NCBI GenBank assembly: GCA_017960415.1 | Contig: JAGCZE010000189.1 | Span: 1 to 8,695 of the forward strand | DNA: 8,695 bases | Origin: Lachnospiraceae bacterium | Lineage (GTDB): Bacteria > Bacillota_A > Clostridia > Lachnospirales > Lachnospiraceae | Direction: 5' to 3' | Shown here: positions 6,855 to 8,695 of the stretch, piece by piece | Layout of the letters: every line of letters starts with the position of its first letter | Position numbering within the stretch: position 1 is the first letter of the stretch | Translations under genes and position numbers: made by a program | Notes under the pieces: generated by a model | The model's input: the letters and a program-made list of their open reading frames with translations, nothing else | What the model was told of the DNA's origin: nothing | Databases searched by the model: none

Positions 6855-7931
6855 ATGGCAAAGTTGAAAGCATGTATTTTAGGTGCAACAGGTATGGTTG
6901 GACAGCGTTTTATCCAGCTTCTCGAGAATCATCCGTGGTTTGAGGTTGCGGTTGTAGCCGCAAGTCCCAGGAGTGCGGGCAAGACTTACGAAGAGGCAGT
7001 GGGCGGACGCTGGAAGATGGATACTCCGATGCCTGAGGCCGTTAAGAATATGATCGTAATGAATGTCAATGATGTTGCAGAGGTTGCCGCAAAGGTTGAT
7101 TTCTGCTTCAGCGCGGTAGATATGACCAAGGAGGAGATCAGGGCCATCGAGGAAGCATATGCAAAGGCTGAGATCCCCGTTGTATCGAATAACAGCGCGC
7201 ACCGCTGGACTCCGGATGTTCCGATGGTCGTTCCGGAACTGAATCCCGAGCATCTTGACGTCATCAAATTCCAGAAGGAAAGACTCGGTACAAAGAAGGG
7301 CTTCATCGCGGTTAAGCCCAACTGCTCGATCCAGAGCTATACTCCTGCACTTCACGCTCTGCGCGAATTTGAGCCCGAGGTTGTTGTGGCAACGACATAT
7401 CAGGCTATTTCGGGAGCCGGCAAGAACTTCACCGACTGGCCCGAGATGGTTGACAATGTTATCCCTTATATCGGAGGCGAGGAAGAAAAGTCGGAGCAGG
7501 AGCCTTTGAGGATCTGGGGTCATATCGAGAACGGCGAGATCGTAAAAGCAGAAGGTCCGGTCATTACGACACAGTGCATCCGTGTACCCGTAACAAACGG
7601 TCATATGGCAGCAGTATTCGTATCATTCAAGAAGAAGCCCACCAAAGAGCAGATCCTTGAAAAATGGGCATCCTTCAAGGGCGTTCCTCAGGAACTTGAG
7701 CTTCCGAGCGCTCCGAAGCAGTTTATTAAATACTTCGAAGAGGATAACCGCCCCCAGACCAAGCTTGACCGTGATTATGAGAACGGTATGGGCGTATGCA
7801 TGGGCAGACTTCGTGAGGATAAGGTATACGATTACAAGTTTGTAGGCCTTTCACACAATACACTGCGCGGCGCGGCCGGTGGAGCCGTACTTACGGCAGA
7901 ACTTCTGAAAGCGAAGGGATATATTTATTAA
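6855..7931 (+). CDS. asd: Aspartate-semialdehyde dehydrogenase, archaeal/fungal-like subgroup
   Basis: A 358-residue cytoplasmic enzyme that reduces aspartyl phosphate with NADPH to aspartate semialdehyde, the branch point for lysine/diaminopimelate, threonine and methionine. The N-terminal nucleotide-binding loop is ILGATGMVGQRF (8-19). SAVDM (86-90) and VVSNNSAHRW (109-118) belong to the cofactor domain. The nucleophile is Cys157 in KPNCSIQ (154-160), the substrate loop is TYQAISGAGK (181-190), and the catalytic His is His250 in RVPVTNGHMAAVF (243-255). The C-terminus carries GLSHNTLRGAAGGAVL-type residues. The length and SNNSAHR pattern match the subgroup first known from archaea and fungi, not the enterobacterial form. 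The ATG at 6855 is chosen on ribosome binding site and family alignment. Codon use looks like that of a well-expressed gene (Lys mostly AAG). It is probably transcribed alone from its own promoter and ends before a terminator. Its product feeds the pathway of dapB at the window start. Confidence 0.96.
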   Translation: MAKLKACILGATGMVGQRFIQLLENHPWFEVAVVAASPRSAGKTYEEAVGGRWKMDTPMPEAVKNMIVMNVNDVAEVAAKVDFCFSAVDMTKEEIRAIEEAYAKAEIPVVSNNSAHRWTPDVPMVVPELNPEHLDVIKFQKERLGTKKGFIAVKPNCSIQSYTPALHALREFEPEVVVATTYQAISGAGKNFTDWPEMVDNVIPYIGGEEEKSEQEPLRIWGHIENGEIVKAEGPVITTQCIRVPVTNGHMAAVFVSFKKKPTKEQILEKWASFKGVPQELELPSAPKQFIKYFEEDNRPQTKLDRDYENGMGVCMGRLREDKVYDYKFVGLSHNTLRGAAGGAVLTAELLKAKGYIY

Positions 7932-7953
7932 AAAATGTATTTAATGCAGATAC

Positions 7954-8000
7954 AAATCGGAAAGCTTACAGAAAGCATATTTTTGTAAGCTTTCTGATTT
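7954..8000 (+). repeat. Long inverted repeat after asd (17-bp stem)
   Basis: Arms 7954-7970 and 7984-8000 pair over 17 positions, with a single G-U wobble, around a 13-nt loop. There is no T-run after the right arm, so it is not a standard intrinsic terminator. It may protect the 3' end of the asd mRNA or act together with the terminator hairpin just downstream. A second pairing inside it is possible: CAGAAAGC (7969-7976) with GCTTTCTG (7989-7996). Confidence 0.75.
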
Positions 8001-8008
8001 GATAAGAG

Positions 8009-8054
8009 AGGGCTGCTGCTGAAAGCATACTTTCAGAGAGCTGCCCTTTTTCTT
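8009..8054 (+). terminator. Intrinsic terminator after asd
   Basis: The outer stem AGGGC/GCCCT (8009-8013 with 8043-8047) and the inner stem CTGAAAG/CTTTCAG, closing a CATA loop, are joined by a short imperfect stretch containing a GC/GC pair. TTTTTCTT follows at once. This is the expected shape of a Rho-independent terminator for the plus strand and separates asd from the next gene. Confidence 0.85.
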
Positions 8055-8124
8055 AATTGTGAATAATTTAAAAATTGACTACACAATTTCGATAAAACAG
8101 GCAAAAAGTCGGGATGTTTTTTGC

Positions 8125-8153
8125 TTGCAAAACTGCCCCTAAAATATTACAAT
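8125..8153 (+). promoter_or_regulatory. Promoter of the SH3-domain protein gene
   Basis: TTGCAA (8125-8130), a 17-bp spacer and TACAAT (8148-8153, five of six consensus bases). Transcription would start near 8160, about 29 nt before the ATG at 8189. The position just after the asd terminator supports an independent unit. An upstream TTGACT (8075-8080) lacks a well-spaced -10. Confidence 0.65.
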
Positions 8154-8188
8154 ATTATTACAAGTTTTAAGTAAGGGGTAACATTTTC

Positions 8189-8695
8189 ATGAGGAGTTCC
8201 AAAGTTTTAAAGGTTTTTGCAGCTGTAGTTCTGGTTCTGGCATTAGTGATTCCGGGCGGTATAGAGGTTAAAGCCGCCGAGTATCAGACAGGCATTTATA
8301 AGATCAATACGAATACCGATCCGCTGAACGTCCGGGCGGGTTTTAGTACCGACCACTTGAAAGTCGGCTCACTTGAGAAAGGTACCAAAGTCAACGTAAC
8401 TATGGTAGTAGACGGATGGGGCAAGATCGTTCACGGCGATATCCACGGCTGGATCTCGCTTGATTACTGCAAGTATATAGGTCAGCCCGAGGAATCCGAA
8501 ACAAAGGCATTCAAACTTTCAGATGAGACATACGGCATTTCCGCAGGCAATCTGGAATGGGTTACCGGATGGAAGCAGGAGTATTCCAGAAGCAGCGGAT
8601 TGTGTACTTCATGCGCTACCGCATCGTTGCTGCGCCGCCGTCAGGCTGCGGAAGGCAAGGAAGTGACCATCACCTTCGGCGATGTGCGCGCAGCC
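8189..8695 (+). CDS. Secreted SH3-domain protein, possible cysteine-dependent hydrolase (3' end outside window)
   Basis: The first 169 codons, still open at the window edge. AAGGGG at 8173-8178 lies 10 bp before the ATG. Residues 1-30 are a signal peptide: basic RSSKVLK, hydrophobic VFAAVVLVLALVIPGG, and a VKA-A cleavage site near 29-30 with no lipobox Cys. Residues about 35-97 fit a bacterial SH3 domain (SH3b): IYKINTNTDPLNVRAG, then a KVGSLEKGTKVNV strand, then GWGKIVHGDIHGWISLDYCKYIG. Such domains often bind cell-wall peptides. After a short Glu-rich linker comes a region with SSGLCTSCATASLLRRRQ (135-152), where Cys139 or Cys142 could be the nucleophile of a papain-like or C39-like hydrolase. 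That is only a resemblance, since the His/Asp partners would lie beyond the edge. The gene has its own promoter and is separated from asd by a terminator. Confidence 0.8.
   Translation, partial: MRSSKVLKVFAAVVLVLALVIPGGIEVKAAEYQTGIYKINTNTDPLNVRAGFSTDHLKVGSLEKGTKVNVTMVVDGWGKIVHGDIHGWISLDYCKYIGQPEESETKAFKLSDETYGISAGNLEWVTGWKQEYSRSSGLCTSCATASLLRRRQAAEGKEVTITFGDVRAA

Noticed and set aside
6879..7604. 241-codon open frame on the minus strand
   Set aside because: It is antisense to asd, whose protein has all catalytic motifs. The reverse frame is Cys/His/Leu-rich without a recognisable domain, so a shadow frame.
8075..8096. TTGACT with GATAAA as a promoter
   Set aside because: The spacing is only 10 bp. 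The TTGCAA/TACAAT pair downstream has the right 17-bp spacing.

Overview
The window looks like chromosomal DNA from a Gram-positive Clostridia, most likely a Lachnospiraceae member. The reasons are the moderate GC content with AT-rich intergenic gaps, strong GGAGG-type ribosome binding sites, a DUF6145-like small gene directly behind dapB, a clostripain-family protein with an N-terminal membrane anchor, a periplasmic-binding-protein/GGDEF fusion with a Cys-rich linker, and a secreted SH3-domain protein. No tRNA, rRNA, CRISPR array, insertion sequence or phage gene was seen.

Layout. Bases 1-3540 hold a closely spaced plus-strand set: the 3' end of dapB, a small DUF6145-like gene, a membrane-anchored clostripain (C11) homologue and coaX. 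Gaps are 20-40 bp and each gene has its own Shine-Dalgarno, so this is probably the end of one operon. Bases 3546-5396 hold a minus-strand gene for a sugar-binding-protein-like sensor fused to a GGDEF domain. It converges on coaX with 5 bp between the stop codons. A 208-bp AT-rich divergent region follows. It carries a good sigma-A promoter for the sensor gene and leads on the other side to dusB, which starts with TTG. After a 188-bp promoter-bearing gap comes asd, then two hairpins of which the second is a convincing intrinsic terminator, then a new promoter and the 5' part of a secreted SH3-domain protein cut by the window edge.

How the genes relate. Asd makes aspartate semialdehyde, which DapA and DapB carry on towards diaminopimelate and lysine, so both ends of the window touch cell-wall and lysine precursor supply. 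CoaX starts CoA synthesis and DusB modifies tRNA; both are housekeeping. The sensor/GGDEF gene appears to sit between coaX and dusB, which are close neighbours in many Firmicutes.

The main points worth a second look are: a clostripain homologue whose catalytic Cys position is Ser; a soluble GGDEF protein with a LacI-type ligand domain, a GGDEM active-site variant and no I-site; the DUF6145-like gene coupled to dapB; a charged low-complexity insertion in DusB; and a tandem pair of hairpins after asd with possible alternative pairings. I found no clear evidence of a wholly new multi-gene system.
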